Origin: Montifringilla adamsi
Lineage: Eukaryota; Chordata; Aves; Passeriformes; Passeridae
NCBI GenBank assembly: GCA_017590115.1
Contig: JAGGNK010006559.1
Span: 989,231 to 1,053,230 of the forward strand
Direction of reading: 5' to 3'
DNA length: 64,000 bases
Shown one piece after another: positions 53,275-64,000 of this stretch. The stretch's first letter is position 1; every line of letters starts with the position of its first letter. Below the pieces are notes generated by a model. It worked only from the letters and a program-made list of their open reading frames with translations, was not told the DNA's origin and did no database searches. The translations under genes were made by a program, and so were the position numbers.

Positions 53275-54200
53275 ATCCCTTCAAGCTGTAATGAAAAAAG
53301 TGGTCTTGAAGCTGAGCACTTCAGCCAAAATTATACCGTGTTCTCCTTTCTCTGATGCCTGGAGCCAGCCTGGGAGTGGCACGTCAAGGCTTTTGTAGAA
53401 CCGAGAGCCCACCTGAGGGGTCTCTCCCCCGGGAGCCACAGCCACCTTGGTCAAGAATAAAAAGGATCTTTCACCGGTAATTCCCACAGCGCTCTGCACT
53501 CAGAGCCTACAGAAGAAAAAAAACCCCTCGTGTCTAATCTTAGAGAACTCTAAATTCATTAAAGACTAATGACAGCTGGCAGCAGTGACCCCAAAGCAGC
53601 CGGATCTCGGCAGGGAGGCGGCGGCAGAGCCCACAGGACGGAGCCTTGTCTGGATAAGAGCAGCAGGATGAGCTGCTCCGCCACCACGCTGCGACACAGC
53701 GCGACAAAACGAGCGGCGAGGACAGCGCCACAAAGGCGCAGGAGCCGCGCTCGGCCCCCTCACACCCTCAGCCCGGCCCGGCCCGGCCCCCTCACGCCCC
53801 TCAAGTCCTGCCCGGCCCCCTCACACCCTCAGCCCGGCCCGTCCCTCTCAAGCCTCTCAAGTCCTGCCCGGCCCCCTCACGTCCCTCATACCCTCAAGTC
53901 CTGCCCGGTCCTGCCCGGTCCCCTCACACCCCTCAAGCCCTGCCCGGCCCCCTCACACCCCTCAAGTCCTGCCGGGTCCTGCCCGGCCCCTCACGCCCCT
54001 CAAGTCCTGCCCCCCGTACTCCCCACCCGCCCCTCAGTGGTCGCCGCTGTCCCCGGCCCGTCCCCAGGCCCGCGGCCGGCCCTGTCCCTCGGCTGTGCTC
54101 GCCTCGCTCCGCGCCCTTGGCCTCGCCCGCCCCCGCAGCTCCCCGTGTGTGTCTGCACTCGCCGGGAGGGCCCTGCCGCTGTCTGCGGGCATGGACACGT
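53275..54200. promoter_or_regulatory. Shared promoter region between HSD11B1L and MICOS13
   Basis: The two genes are divergent. An acceptor (CATTACAG on the minus strand) directly before 53285 shows that the HSD11B1L 5' UTR continues further right in another exon. GC content rises sharply from about 53.57 to 54.2 kb, which suggests a bidirectional CpG-type promoter. The island is largely filled by a minisatellite (53752-54012). Neither transcription start can be placed by reading. Confidence 0.5.
53752..54012. repeat. GC-rich minisatellite at the HSD11B1L/MICOS13 promoter
   Basis: Irregular head-to-tail copies of a unit near CCCCTCACACCCCTCAAG plus TCCTGCCCGG (about 27-30 bp, at least seven copies, variable length) occupy the CpG-rich core. 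Long frames here on both strands come from the lack of stops in the repeat. Assemblers often collapse or miscount such sequence. Confidence 0.85.
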
Positions 54201-55088
54201 AACATAAGGCTGGGAGTAGCGCGGGGCTCGGAGCTGTGGGTACACCCACAGCGAGGCAGTGCGGAAGGGTATCCTTGGGGGCCAGCAGTGCGTTTCAGCA
54301 GAGAAATCACTTTTCCCCGAAATGCGTGTGAATACACGACTTTAAAAATTGGTTCTCTCTTCTCAGCCGTCTTGTATCTGTCCTATGTCCTACTACTGCA
54401 GTACCACTGTCTGCCAAATTTTGGGTTGTCCCCTTGTTTTGCTGTTTTTTAAAGGGAAAACATCTCTGCTGTGTGAGTCTGGGGAAGTCGGTCACCTCAG
54501 ACCTCTCTTTTGTAATAGAAATGCCAATAAATGCCAAATATTCCCTTCCCTTTCGTAGGTTGCCATCACAGCTGTAAAACTGGTGACTGCACATCATGCA
54601 GGGAAACTTTAAAAGCCTTGGCAATGCAAGCACCATGGCCAGGTGTTCACTGGGCTGTAATGAGCTTAACAAGATATTGGTGTCTGTCAGATTTATTAGA
54701 TAAATATCAGATTTATCAGGAAGAACCACATCATTAACATGGATGGTTTGTCCTCTACAGAATTCTTTAGTTGCTTTTAGCAGAGGAATATGCCAGTGAT
54801 TCTCAGGCTTTAAAAAGTGGCATGTGCTCTCGAGGAATTTGACACTTTCTCATTTTTATATTGAAAACCATCACTGATAAAATGTGAATTAGGAGTAGTT
54901 TCAAGCGGCTGACAAGAAATAGTTGTCCTGGGAATGCAAGGAACATAGGAAGGTATTTTTCTGCTGATTTTTACCTACAGTAAGACATGAGGTTTCTTTA
55001 CTGATACCCTCTTGGCAGTCACAACCACTGAGAGAGATGCACTGATGGTCAGAACAGGAACTGAACTGTTGTGCTTCAATTCTTTCAG

Positions 55089-56560
55089 GTTTCTGGTCAA
55101 AGGAGGCCTGGCTGGAGCTGCTGTGTACGTGGCATATGACCAGGGGCTCCTGGGCAGTGGCATAGAAGGTGCTGAAGCACTCAAAAAAGCTCAAGAAACG
55201 CTGCCTCCAGCTATCCAAGAGTGGACAGATTACCTGGGCTGGGAGGTAAGGGCTGCTCAGGTGATCCCTGCAACACAAACACCTCCTCTGAATCAGGAAG
55301 AGAAAATATGGGGGTGATATTCTGATTCCAGTGAGGCTGGCAGGAGTTTTACTGTTGAAACTGGATTTCACATGGCAAATATTTTGAAGAGGATTGAAAT
55401 GGAAGGCAAATAAAATGCTAAATTTGGGGCAGAGACATTGCTCACAGATTTTATTTCAAAGGAGAGGGGTAAGCAGCCTATGCAGGGTCAAGGGGGGGAC
55501 TGCAAACATGCTCTGGGAGGTATTTCACTGTGTAGTTTTCTTCTGAAGGATCCTGCTTGTTTTTAAGAAAAACAATGAAAATATTATCCTCCCAATTTTT
55601 CACAGTTCAAATTGAATTTAAATTGCTTGAAGAGGCCCCTCCTCTATGAGTAGTTCTTAGTTTTTAAAATCCTCAGAAAATAAGAGACCTTTGCTTAAAG
55701 TTTGAGAAGAGTTTTCATATTACAAACTAACAGAGACAGCCATGGAGATGCTTTTTCAGGAGCACATGAATAATATGTGAAAAATATGCTCCTTTTGCAC
55801 CTACTTTGTATTGCAGGAAAGAGCAAAGCCCAGACTTTAAGCATCATGTCTGGTCTCTTTTGAGGCTTATGGAGAGTAGGCACCTAAGTATTTTTGAGAT
55901 TTGATGTCAAGAGGCTTTGCCAAGGTGATGTGAATTCCAAGTGAAACCCCTCGAGTGCTGATATTTTGTCTCTCTCTTTCTAGCTCCCATCCACTCCAAA
56001 AATTGACTTTTCCTTCTCTGCTTCCTGGAATAAAGGTAAAATAACTGCTCACTAACTGAGCTAAGTTTTTGGCTTTTCAGAAGGGGTGAGCATTCCCTTT
56101 GTTATTAGAAATTTAGACATTTTTGTTTGAAGGCCAAAGCATGTTATAAATACCTAGTAATATATAGGTTTTATGGTGCAGCAAAGAGTCTTCATGTAAT
56201 TGTGGGGAAACACAATCCACAGATAACTGTGACATGTCCAGCATCACCCATGGAGTCTGTTGCAAGGCCAGAAATAAAACAGGACTTAAACAAAGAACTG
56301 AGCTCAGTCCTGTAACTGTCTTAGCTCATGTACAGACCCTGAAGTTGTTATTTCTGTCACAAATGCTCAGGGCTTAGAGAGATCTACAATGGTGGTGTTG
56401 GAAATTGGGAAATTTGGCTTGAATGATGATCTTAGGGTAATTCTTTTCTGCTTTCCTTGCAGGAGTGCACACAGTCATGTCTGCCTTGTCTGTAGCTCCC
56501 ACCAGGGCCTGTGAGTACACAGTGGAAGGCTGGAAATATGTGAAGGATCTTGTGAAATGA
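55089..56560 (+). CDS. MICOS13: MICOS complex subunit MIC13 (exons 2-4; first exon unresolved)
   Basis: Three exons read in phase: 55089-55245, 55984-56035 and 56463-56560 (stop TGA 56558-56560), giving about 102 residues. The first exon opens with (R)FLVKGGLAGAAVYVAYDQ, the single membrane segment of MIC13/QIL1 with its GxxxG-like glycine/alanine packing. The last contains MSALSVAP followed by EGWKYVKDL, matching the conserved C-terminus of human MICOS13 (118 aa). The protein sits in the inner mitochondrial membrane and bridges the MIC60 and MIC10 subcomplexes at cristae junctions. The incoming phase requires an upstream exon ending two bases into a codon. Two poor candidates fit that phase: ATGGACAC before GTAACA (54191-54198) and ATGGCCAG before GTGTTC (about 54635-54642). 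Neither is convincing, so the N-terminal few residues are left open. The gene identity itself is secure. Confidence 0.88.
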
Positions 56561-56628
56561 ACACGTTCTCCAGGGTTCAGGATTCTCTCAGACCCCTCTG
56601 GAGGGCAGCTCAGCCATGTAAGGGCTAC

Positions 56629-56634
56629 AATAAA
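56629..56634 (+). terminator. MICOS13: MICOS13 poly(A) signal
   Basis: AATAAA lies 69 bases after the MICOS13 stop codon, followed by TTTGTATTTGGGTTGGTTTT, a good T/GT-rich downstream element. This predicts a very short 3' UTR. Confidence 0.8.
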
Positions 56635-56659
56635 GGACTTTGGCGGAACTCCCATTTGT

Positions 56660-58575
56660 ATTTGGGTTGGTTTTAGCCTGCAGAGTGGAATAATTGCTTT
56701 GTCTTAGCACTGATCCAAGGCTCCAGGAATCAGAGATAGTTGTGATGAAGTGATGGCCATGTGCTGAGAACAGCTTCTCTTCTAAAGCTTGGAAAATAAA
56801 ATAATTATTCTGAAACTGAATTAATCTTGAAGGTGAATGCCATCTAATTCAAACCAAGCCAACAAGAGTTCAAAAAAAATTTAAAAATCCAAGGTAACAG
56901 TAAAAGATGCTGTAAAAGATGGCCTAGGAGGATTACACAAGCACAGGGGAGAGTAACTGAGCAAAGTTTATCTGCATCAAACCTTTTGTTAGCTTGCACC
57001 ATACCCCAGTTGGCAGACTGTGCACATTTTTATTTTAGTGTGGATGAAAACTTTCACAAGGTCACTTTTCAGTCACAGCCCAGGCAAATGTAAGGAGCAC
57101 CAGTGGCCTGGAGGGCACCACTTGTAAAATAAAGTTACAAATTGATTCTGCGTTTTTAAACCTCTTTGATAGGATTGCTATAATTACAGAATGTGCCAAA
57201 ACACAGCTGCAGAACAGGGAACAGCAGGATGAGTCCTTACTCAAGTCAGGAAGCAAATACAATACATGAAGAAGGATTTGCAGTTTTGTTTCCTTTTTTA
57301 ACAAATAGGTACATGATGAAGGCAACTGCCCAGAGATTTCAGAGGATTTGGCTAAGATGCAAATGGCTTTAAAAAGCGCTTAAGTTAATTCCTGAAGGAT
57401 GGGTCCATCAGCAGCTCTTAAACCTCATGGTCCAGATGGAAGCTTCAAGCTCAGTAAACCCTGGAGTTGTGTCCTGCAGGTGCCAGATGCTTCACAGCAC
57501 CCCAGAACCCAAATAACCTCTGTTGATGCCCCATTTCTTCTCTAACTTTCCAATGTCCACTGCTCTTGAAGCAGCACAACTTTGGTTCTAGGTGTACTCC
57601 CCCTTCTCACTGGGCCAAACCTCCCACTTAGGAAATCCTGACATTCATCTAGAGAGTCTTCCTCTCTCTGGCTTTGCTACGAACCAAATGGAACCATTCT
57701 GAGCAAAGCACACCGTGTACAAACACAATACTGCACCTCTGCCATGCTCAGAACCTGAGTTCTCCATGCTGTTCAGAATCTTCTGAACCACTTCTTTGCC
57801 CTTTGATGATTGCTCTCCAAACTTTATCATTGTAATATGCTTTCTCCATTGATGAATGAAAAAATATCTTCATGCCACTCATAAAAAACCCCTTCTCTAA
57901 AGATGGAAAATCCCCAGTGACCCTACAAATGAAAGTAACAGTTTTTTTCCTCTTGGCATCAGAAAACCCATTTTAGGGTAAGGCTAAGGTCATGTTGCTC
58001 CACACATGTCTGCACAAAGACAAATAACTTGGATATGACCAAACAACAGATCGTTTGCACCAATCTCATTCATGTCAGTTCCTCAACACAAAATTATGCC
58101 AAAGCATAGCCAGTGGCTGCTTCTAAGGAAATTATGGACTGCTAGGTAAAATTACTGGGCTGTAAGACTGGTGGTTTTGGACTACCCTGATCTACCAGTA
58201 GCTAAATAAAGTGATCCTGACAAGCACCTCTGTGCTGTCTCTTACAGAAGCTGTGCTGCTATCACAGAATTTAACTCCTTTTTCAGACATGATATTGCAC
58301 ATGACACCAGTGAAAAGAATTCTTCACCACTTGCCCTACAATCTCCTGTGGCAATTTTGCAGTGGCAGGGCATTCAAACTTTGGCAGCTGTGATCCACAA
58401 ACGTTCTCTCATGGTGGCACAAGGGCCATGGTTACACAGGTGGGTAACTGACAGCTGTGAGGGAAAACACAGTATTTCACTACTCCTCAGAGTGCAAAGG
58501 GACACCTGGTAAGGCATTTTGACACTTCATCTTTGAAACAAGAAATCTGTTTGACAGGGACTGCTGAAACAAAGC
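56660..58575. other. Intergenic DNA between convergent MICOS13 and SAFB
   Basis: No protein-like frame, splice structure or recognisable repeat is seen on either strand. A second AATAAA on the plus strand near 56796 could serve a longer MICOS13 transcript. The rest is AT-leaning single-copy sequence. Confidence 0.6.
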
Positions 58576-58594
58576 AAGTAACTGTAAACTGGCG

Positions 58595-58600
58595 TTTATT
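58595..58600 (-). terminator. SAFB: SAFB poly(A) signal
   Basis: TTTATT on the plus strand is AATAAA on the minus strand, 213 bases past the SAFB stop codon, giving a compact 3' UTR. Confidence 0.65.
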
Positions 58601-58812
58601 TATGGAAAATGGAATGCTTCATTAACAAACATTTTTAAATGGGATATGAACAACACCTTACAAAACAAATGAGTTCACATTGGATTGAGTGACATAATAT
58701 GGCAGCAGCTTAAAAAAAATTACACTTACAGTAGCCCATAAGTTACAATTAATGGTAACCCTGGGTAACAGATTTGATTCACTTGCCACCTTGCATTAAA
58801 AACCAAACACAA

Positions 58813-61800
58813 TCAGTAGCGACGGTTGAAACGAGGATCGTTCGGTCTGTTTGCCCTTTCCTGGCCAGCAAATCCTTCTCCTTGCATTCCTCCTCCGTGC
58901 ATGATCTGACTCTGATTGCCCCCCTGCATGAAACTGCCACGCCTGGAAAGAGATTCAGACATTTTAATATTCTCTCATGCTGGTACACTCAGGTTGCTAG
59001 AATGGGTGTTCTTTTTGTTTTCACTCTTCCATAAAATGTACTACATAAAACCCATGGGGATATTTAATTATTCCTTGATATTTAAGTAACAAATTAGATA
59101 ACTGATACTCCCATAAAGTGTTTCTTTTGCCAGTTTAAATAGAAGAAATGTCCCTTAACAGGAAAACACTTTGCTCCTTTTAAAGTTCTTACCCTGACAT
59201 GCCTCCACGATGCATCACATGGCCAGGTCTGCCTCTACCGCCACCTGAAAAAGTTCAAACAGTCCCTTTATATCCACAGCAAGAGTTTGATTTCAAGGAT
59301 AATGTCTGTATTTTCTTCACACAGCACAGCTAAGGAGCTGTGCAAGAACTATACCTTGCCATCTCTCATGATCCCTTCCTATCATCCCTCCGTCCACGCT
59401 GCTCTGCCAGGAACGATCTTGGTGCCCTTCGAACTTCCGACTGTGATCTCCCCAGTCACGTCCATCCCTGTGAAGAAATGAAATTCCCATCTTCTCACAC
59501 AAGCCATAGCATGTGGAATAGTTTTTATATTTGAATCTAAGTCACAAACTTATTCAAATATCTTACCAAGGCTCATGTGAATCTTATAATATTTACATTG
59601 CTATCTGTTAAGTAAAATCTCAGAAGAATTTTTCTGCCCAAATCAACTAAGATGATGAATAAATAAGATATTGGGGGAGAACTACTATCCTGAAAATAGC
59701 AAGCTTTGATAGGAATGTTAGTTACAATTAATGGAAAGCATTGACTTTTAAGATGCAAAGTTATTAAAAAAAACCAGGTGAGTGCATGTTTTGATGCACA
59801 AGGCATCAAATCGTCTGCAGTCCATCCAACACACCTTTGGTGAAAGCTGGAAAAAAAGAACACCTTCCAAAAACTTTGACATATGGAAACATTCCTTAGG
59901 AGCAGAAGAGGTGTTGTCAGTACTAACCGTGACTGTGGGGGGATCCCTCTGCTCTCACTCATCCTCCTGTCGGAGCCGTAGCTTCCCCAGCTCTCCCGCG
60001 AGTCCCGCGAGTGCCGGTCGGGGCCTCCATGGCGCTCGTCTGGGTAGTGCTGGAAGGCACAGAGCTCTTACACACTGCTCACAGCTCTAACTGCTCCATC
60101 TCACAATCATCTGGGAGGGAAAGGGACCTCCTGACATCTGCTCAGGGTCAGCCAGCTCCAGGCTTTCCCAGTGGGTTTTGAGGATCTTCCCAGCTAGAGA
60201 CTGCACAGGCTCTCCATGCAACCTGTTCCAGTGTTCCCAGTGAAAGGGGATTTGAATCCTCTTCAGATGGAACTGTGTTCCAGTTTGTGCTCACTGACTC
60301 TTGTCTTTCCAGACAACCACTGAGTGGCAGCTCAACATTCAGGATATTCCCACCAGCCCAACTCTCCAGCCTATCCCAGGTCCCTCCAAACCTCACAGTA
60401 AAGGTGAGGATTCCACTGAGGATTCTATGACTCCATAAAATTCATCTGTCACTGCCTGAGTGAGTCCTGAAAGTCTTACTCCCAGCCCTCAAACACAAAT
60501 ATCTCTACAGTTCAGCTATTATTACCATGTAACCTCAGAGAGTGAATTTGTACCTTTGCCTCTTCTATGCAATCTTTTGGAATACTGTATTTTGACACAA
60601 CTCACTTGCTTTGTCTTCTATCAGAATAACTATATCTAACTTTTATAATAAACAAGTCTTTGAATTTATTTTCATCTTATTGAAGTAAACAAGACAATCT
60701 GATTATTCCAGCATATTTTGGTAGATATAATGTAATTCTCAACTACTGAAATGTAATCTGACACACACACTACAGAAAACCAGGTTATAAGATGTAAAGA
60801 TATTTCTGTAGCTCTATAAAGCAACTCACTTGTCCATCCCGATCTCCCATAATTGTTCTGGATCCATCTCTCCTAGAAACAGACAATTAGAATCAGACTG
60901 TGATAGTAAAACACAGCAGTCTATAAAAATCCATTTATTTAACAACACAGATGAAAAATCCTGCTCCCACATCATGCCACATTATCCACAAAAGGCATAA
61001 ACAGCTGGAACACACAGTTAGTCCTAACATATAAATCAAAATATTCTTGTTAAAATTCTAGGCGCCTACAATATTATTTATAAGTTTTTCAGAATCCTAC
61101 AAATACGTGAAACAGCGCTGCAAAAAACACTGACCAAGACTGCCAGAAGCTTTAACTCATGGCACAGTACAGATCTTTTCGATGTTTTAGAAAAGAAATT
61201 CCACAGCCACTAAGTGGCACTTGAAAAATAACATACAAACTAAGCACACAGCATAGGAGCAAAATGTGGCATGAAGTACATATTTTTGTCTTTTGTTCTC
61301 AGGCAGCAGTGGAGCTAAGACACCAACCTGTCTATTGAATGCTCCTGGTAACGCCCACGATCCCTGTGATCGAAGTCATGGAAGCGATCCTGGCGACTGA
61401 AGTCTGAGTGGTACCTGTCATTCATGGCCATTCGTTTTGCCTCTGGCCAGTATGGATCATCCCTCCTGAAAGAAAGAACAGACTCATTTCAGCCCAGATA
61501 ATAAATGCCTGTGGTCGCATTTCTCTTCACAGAGAAAAGCAAGGCACAACTTCCCAAGGATGTTTTCTGGGAATCGCAGCGAGGAACCTCAGAGAAAGAA
61601 AAAACAATTCTTATCTCAATTGCTGCTCCTCTTGTGGTGCACAAGTGGAATGCATTGTGGAAGACTGTTTACCTGAAGAAAACTGGTAATTGGATTCTGG
61701 TGTGAGTGTTTTGATTCATTGACCAACTGAATCCACGTGTGTGTGTTGGGACTGTCGGCTGACAGTCATGAGATTCAGGGCAGTGGAGTGGAGTGCTTGT

Positions 61801-64000
61801 GCAGATTCAGTTTCGATGTAGTGTAATACAGTATAGAATAATATAGTATAATAAAGAAATTAATTAGCCTTCTGATATCAATGGTGTCAGAAGTGTCATT
61901 TCTCCCTGCAACAGGGGTCGCTTTGATATTCAATAAACACCTTTTGATATTGTTCCTCCTTCCAAACCAAAAGGAAATTACATTCAAAAGGGCATTGAAA
62001 AACCTGAACTATTCAACACAGCCATCTCAATGCAACCAGCAACTGCTGAGAGCACATAGGACACATAGCACGAATGCCATAGGACAGAGAGAGAACAGCA
62101 AGTGTTTCTCACAGTGGCTTGTGAGAAATTTTAGGGAGTTGGAAAGATGTGATAACTTGTTAACTATAAACAATTTGCAGGTGGTGTTTTTCTACTTTGT
62201 TTTCCTGTTCTTTTCAAGGACAGTATGCGAAGACGTTTTTGTTAGTTAGCCAATCAAAACCTATCGTATCACTCTAAAAACCGCGCAGTTCTCTTGAAGA
62301 AAACCTTCTTTACCTTTTCTACAGTCCTGCCTCTCGCCTGTTCCTGTGTCATTCTCGGCGCAAGAGCGACACACATGTATGGCTTTTTCCAGTCCAGGCA
62401 GATGAGACAGAACCTGGCAGTGACATTTCCCACTGGCACCATCAGGATTTGGTGGCTTTACCTGCCATCTATGTCATAGGGTCTCCTCATGGCAGAGCGC
62501 CGCTCCTGCTCGTAGCGCAGCTGCTCGTGCTGGCGCCGCAGCTCCTCCCTCTCGCGCTGGATCCGGTCCTGCTCCCTCCTCCTCTCGTGCTCGATGTGCA
62601 TCCGTTCCCTTTCCAGCCTCTCCCTCTCCATCCGTTCCCGTTCCAGGCGCTGCCTTTCGATTTCCAGCCTCTCCCGAGCGATCTCCAGCCTCTCCCTCTC
62701 CTCCCGCTCGCGGATGGTCTGGAGGTGCTGCTGCCGCTCCCGGCGCTCGCGGGTGCTGTTTGAGCAGAGACAGAAGTGACATGGGCAACGCTTCAACAAA
62801 GAAAGGAAGTCAAAAGAGTGCTAAAAATTAAAACCACAGTGGCTGCAAACTTGCATCATCCCCTTGAAATTAATACGTGTGGAGGGAAGACACTCAGCAT
62901 ACAAATTTATTTAATGACTGATCAAATGACTCCCACAAAACCCATCCCCCGGGGGAAATACTTCTATATGGTCAGGAGAATTTCAATCCAAATGCCCACA
63001 AATACTGCTGTATGGTCAGGAGAATCTGAATCCAAATGCCCACAGCTCCCTTCTTATATTGAAATAAAGTATCAGTGAAGAATATTTTATTTCTGTGAAG
63101 AAAGGCAGGATGGTATGGTGGATAATGACTCCATTAAAACTCAGGAATTTAATTAGGAGGGAGAAACTTTTTACTCTTCAATAAAAATAGCAAAAACCTT
63201 TTCCTCCTGTTCAATCTGACTACTTTTAGGTGAGAAATAGAAGTTTTGTAATGCGTGGAGAACATGGAATCCAGGTCACAATTCTAGCAGGGAATTTGAA
63301 GGATAGCAATTATCATCTTTAAACATTACGAAACCTATTAAACATATGAAAACAAAGAAAAAGCCCCATCAAAAATAATTAAATACCTAAATTAGTCCCT
63401 AAGTGGGGAAAAAAACCTGAAGGCCTTTTTCTCGCTCTTATTTTATTAGAAATGGAAATTGTATCTATTTTAGGGAAAAAGCCCCAAACAATGTCAGTGC
63501 TGCTCTTACCGGCGCTGCTCGGCCTCCCTCATTTTTCTCTGTGCTTTGATTTTGTCAAAGGGGACAATCCCTTGTCTCTCTCTGCTCTCTGATTTGCGGT
63601 CCTGGCTCTTAACGCTCTGTATTTAAAAGAGAAACTTTAATTTATTAAATAACAACCATCACAAATAGTACTCTGAGCTCTGCTTCCATTTGTACAGTTC
63701 ACATCTCAAAGCCTGGTCCCTGCTTTTTACTAAAAGCTGTTCTGTTTTACCATTACAGACACCATATATTAATACAGTGATACCCTGTCCCATTTGTTTG
63801 GCAGGATTTGAGTGCTGCATCAACCAAATGAGAGCTATTTTACTAATTAAAACCATGTTATAGAAACTCTAACTGGACAAACTGGCAAGACAAGTGTGGG
63901 TTACACACACAGAGCCTGGCAGGATTCAGGATCTGTTTCTAAGGAAAATGTTTCCCATGCAGAAGCATCACTTACTCTGTCCTTTGATGTAGTGGATGTT
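58813..64000 (-). CDS. SAFB: Scaffold attachment factor B, C-terminal part (5' end beyond the window)
   Basis: Nine exons on the minus strand join in phase: 64000-63976 (partial), 63616-63510, 62755-62462, 61465-61328, 60872-60830, 60049-59928, 59467-59355, 59244-59193, 58942-58813. They give 340 codons and a stop. The order is a Ser/Lys/Arg stretch with FDKIKAQRK, then a ~97-codon highly charged Arg/Glu helix ([20 protein letters not shown]) likely to be a coiled coil, an acidic-aromatic block with YWPEAKR and [11 protein letters not shown], an Arg/Gly-rich region with RHGGPDRH and [11 protein letters not shown], and a Gly-rich tail ending RFNRRY. Block order and wording match vertebrate SAFB, closer to SAFB than to SAFB2 near the C-terminus (GGMSGRGSF). 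SAFB binds matrix-attachment DNA and RNA and acts in transcription and RNA processing in the nucleus; its SAP and RRM domains lie upstream, outside the window. Confidence 0.94.
60150..60400 (-). mobile_element. Diverged CR1 LINE fragment in a SAFB intron
   Basis: Plus-strand words GCAACCTGTTCCAGTGTTCC, TCTTCAGATGGAACTGTGTT, CCAGTTTGTGCTCACTGACT and AACTCTCCAGCCTATCCCAG match, in order, the reverse complement of the CR1 3' region. It lies in the intron 60050-60829 and is in the same orientation as SAFB. Confidence 0.75.
61735..61911 (+). mobile_element. LTR fragment of an endogenous retrovirus-like element
   Basis: The sequence runs from TGTGTGTTGGGACTGTCGGC through an A/T-rich segment with AATAAAG at about 61848 to AGCCTTCTGATATCAATGG and CTCCCTGCAACA. 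The layout (poly(A) signal shortly followed by AGCCTTCTGAT) recurs, inverted and diverged, at 4.33-4.40 kb. It is non-coding and antisense to SAFB, in the intron between 61466 and 62461. The ends are approximate. Confidence 0.55.
62120..62379 (+). mobile_element. Probable solo LTR with 5-bp target-site duplication
   Basis: An element starting TGTGAGAAATTTTAGGG contains a CCAAT box in AGCCAATCAAAACC (about 62250), then CTCTAAAAACCGCG and a U5-like CCTGCCTCTCGCCTGTTCC, and ends near GCGACACACATGTA. It is flanked by TGGCT on both sides (62115-62119 and 62380-62384), as expected for retroviral integration. No internal coding region is attached, so this looks like a recombined single LTR. It lies in the same SAFB intron as the LTR fragment at 61.7 kb. 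Confidence 0.6.
62967..63054. repeat. 44-bp tandem duplication in a SAFB intron
   Basis: TATGGTCAGGAGAATTTCAA at 62967 recurs as TATGGTCAGGAGAATCTGAA at 63011, and both are followed by TCCAAATGCCCACA. Two copies, with a few differences. Confidence 0.85.

Noticed and set aside
53569..54207. 212-codon frame between HSD11B1L and MICOS13
   Set aside because: It is made of the GC-rich minisatellite, has no donor leading into MICOS13 exon 2 in the right phase, and encodes Pro/Ser/Arg repeats.
54191..54642. ATGGACAC/GTAACA and ATGGCCAG/GTGTTC as MICOS13 exon 1
   Set aside because: Both fit the required phase but have poor donor sequences and give two- or three-residue N-termini unlike the known family start. 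They are kept only as candidates, not annotated.
57062..57830. Minus-strand frames between MICOS13 and SAFB considered as a hidden gene
   Set aside because: They are short, unrelated to one another and have no recognisable family. Poly(A) signals of both neighbours close off the region.

Overview
This is vertebrate nuclear DNA, almost certainly from a bird and probably a songbird. Genes are split by short GT-AG introns. CR1 LINE 3' ends of the avian type are scattered through the window, together with LTR fragments whose AATAAA/R-region sequence resembles songbird endogenous retroviruses (recognition from memory, not a database search). The gene content matches the avian equivalent of human 19p13.3, which lies on a small GC-rich microchromosome (chromosome 28 in chicken).

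Layout: 1-11.1 kb is intergenic, with a 53-bp tandem repeat, a nested LTR/CR1 patch and a ~100-bp direct duplication. A CpG island at about 11.13-11.99 kb holds the first coding exon of CELF5 (+ strand, 12 coding exons, 11485-45005, 462 aa), followed by a ~3-kb 3' UTR to about 48.07 kb. HSD11B1L (- strand, 7 coding exons, 53274-48685, 288 aa) converges on CELF5, and the two genes share a back-to-back poly(A) hexamer pair. A GC-rich minisatellite region at 53.5-54.2 kb separates HSD11B1L from the divergent gene MICOS13 (+ strand, exons at 55089-56560; first exon not settled). SAFB (- strand, 64000-58813) converges on MICOS13. Only its C-terminal 340 codons are present and the gene continues past the right edge.

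The four genes do not form a pathway. CELF5 is a neuronal-type RNA-binding splicing/translation regulator. HSD11B1L is an orphan short-chain dehydrogenase related to 11beta-HSD1. MICOS13 (QIL1) is a mitochondrial cristae-junction subunit. SAFB is a nuclear matrix/RNA-binding protein. The HSD11B1L-MICOS13-SAFB arrangement is the same as in human; CELF5 lying directly beside HSD11B1L is not.

I found no previously undescribed gene system. The most interesting signals are regulatory: intron 9 of CELF5 is 87 bp, in frame and stop-free, beside a symmetric 63-nt exon with a CA repeat upstream and a weak donor; RFX X-box-like palindromes sit in CELF5 introns; the convergent poly(A) signals overlap; and the MICOS13 first exon is unresolved next to a minisatellite.
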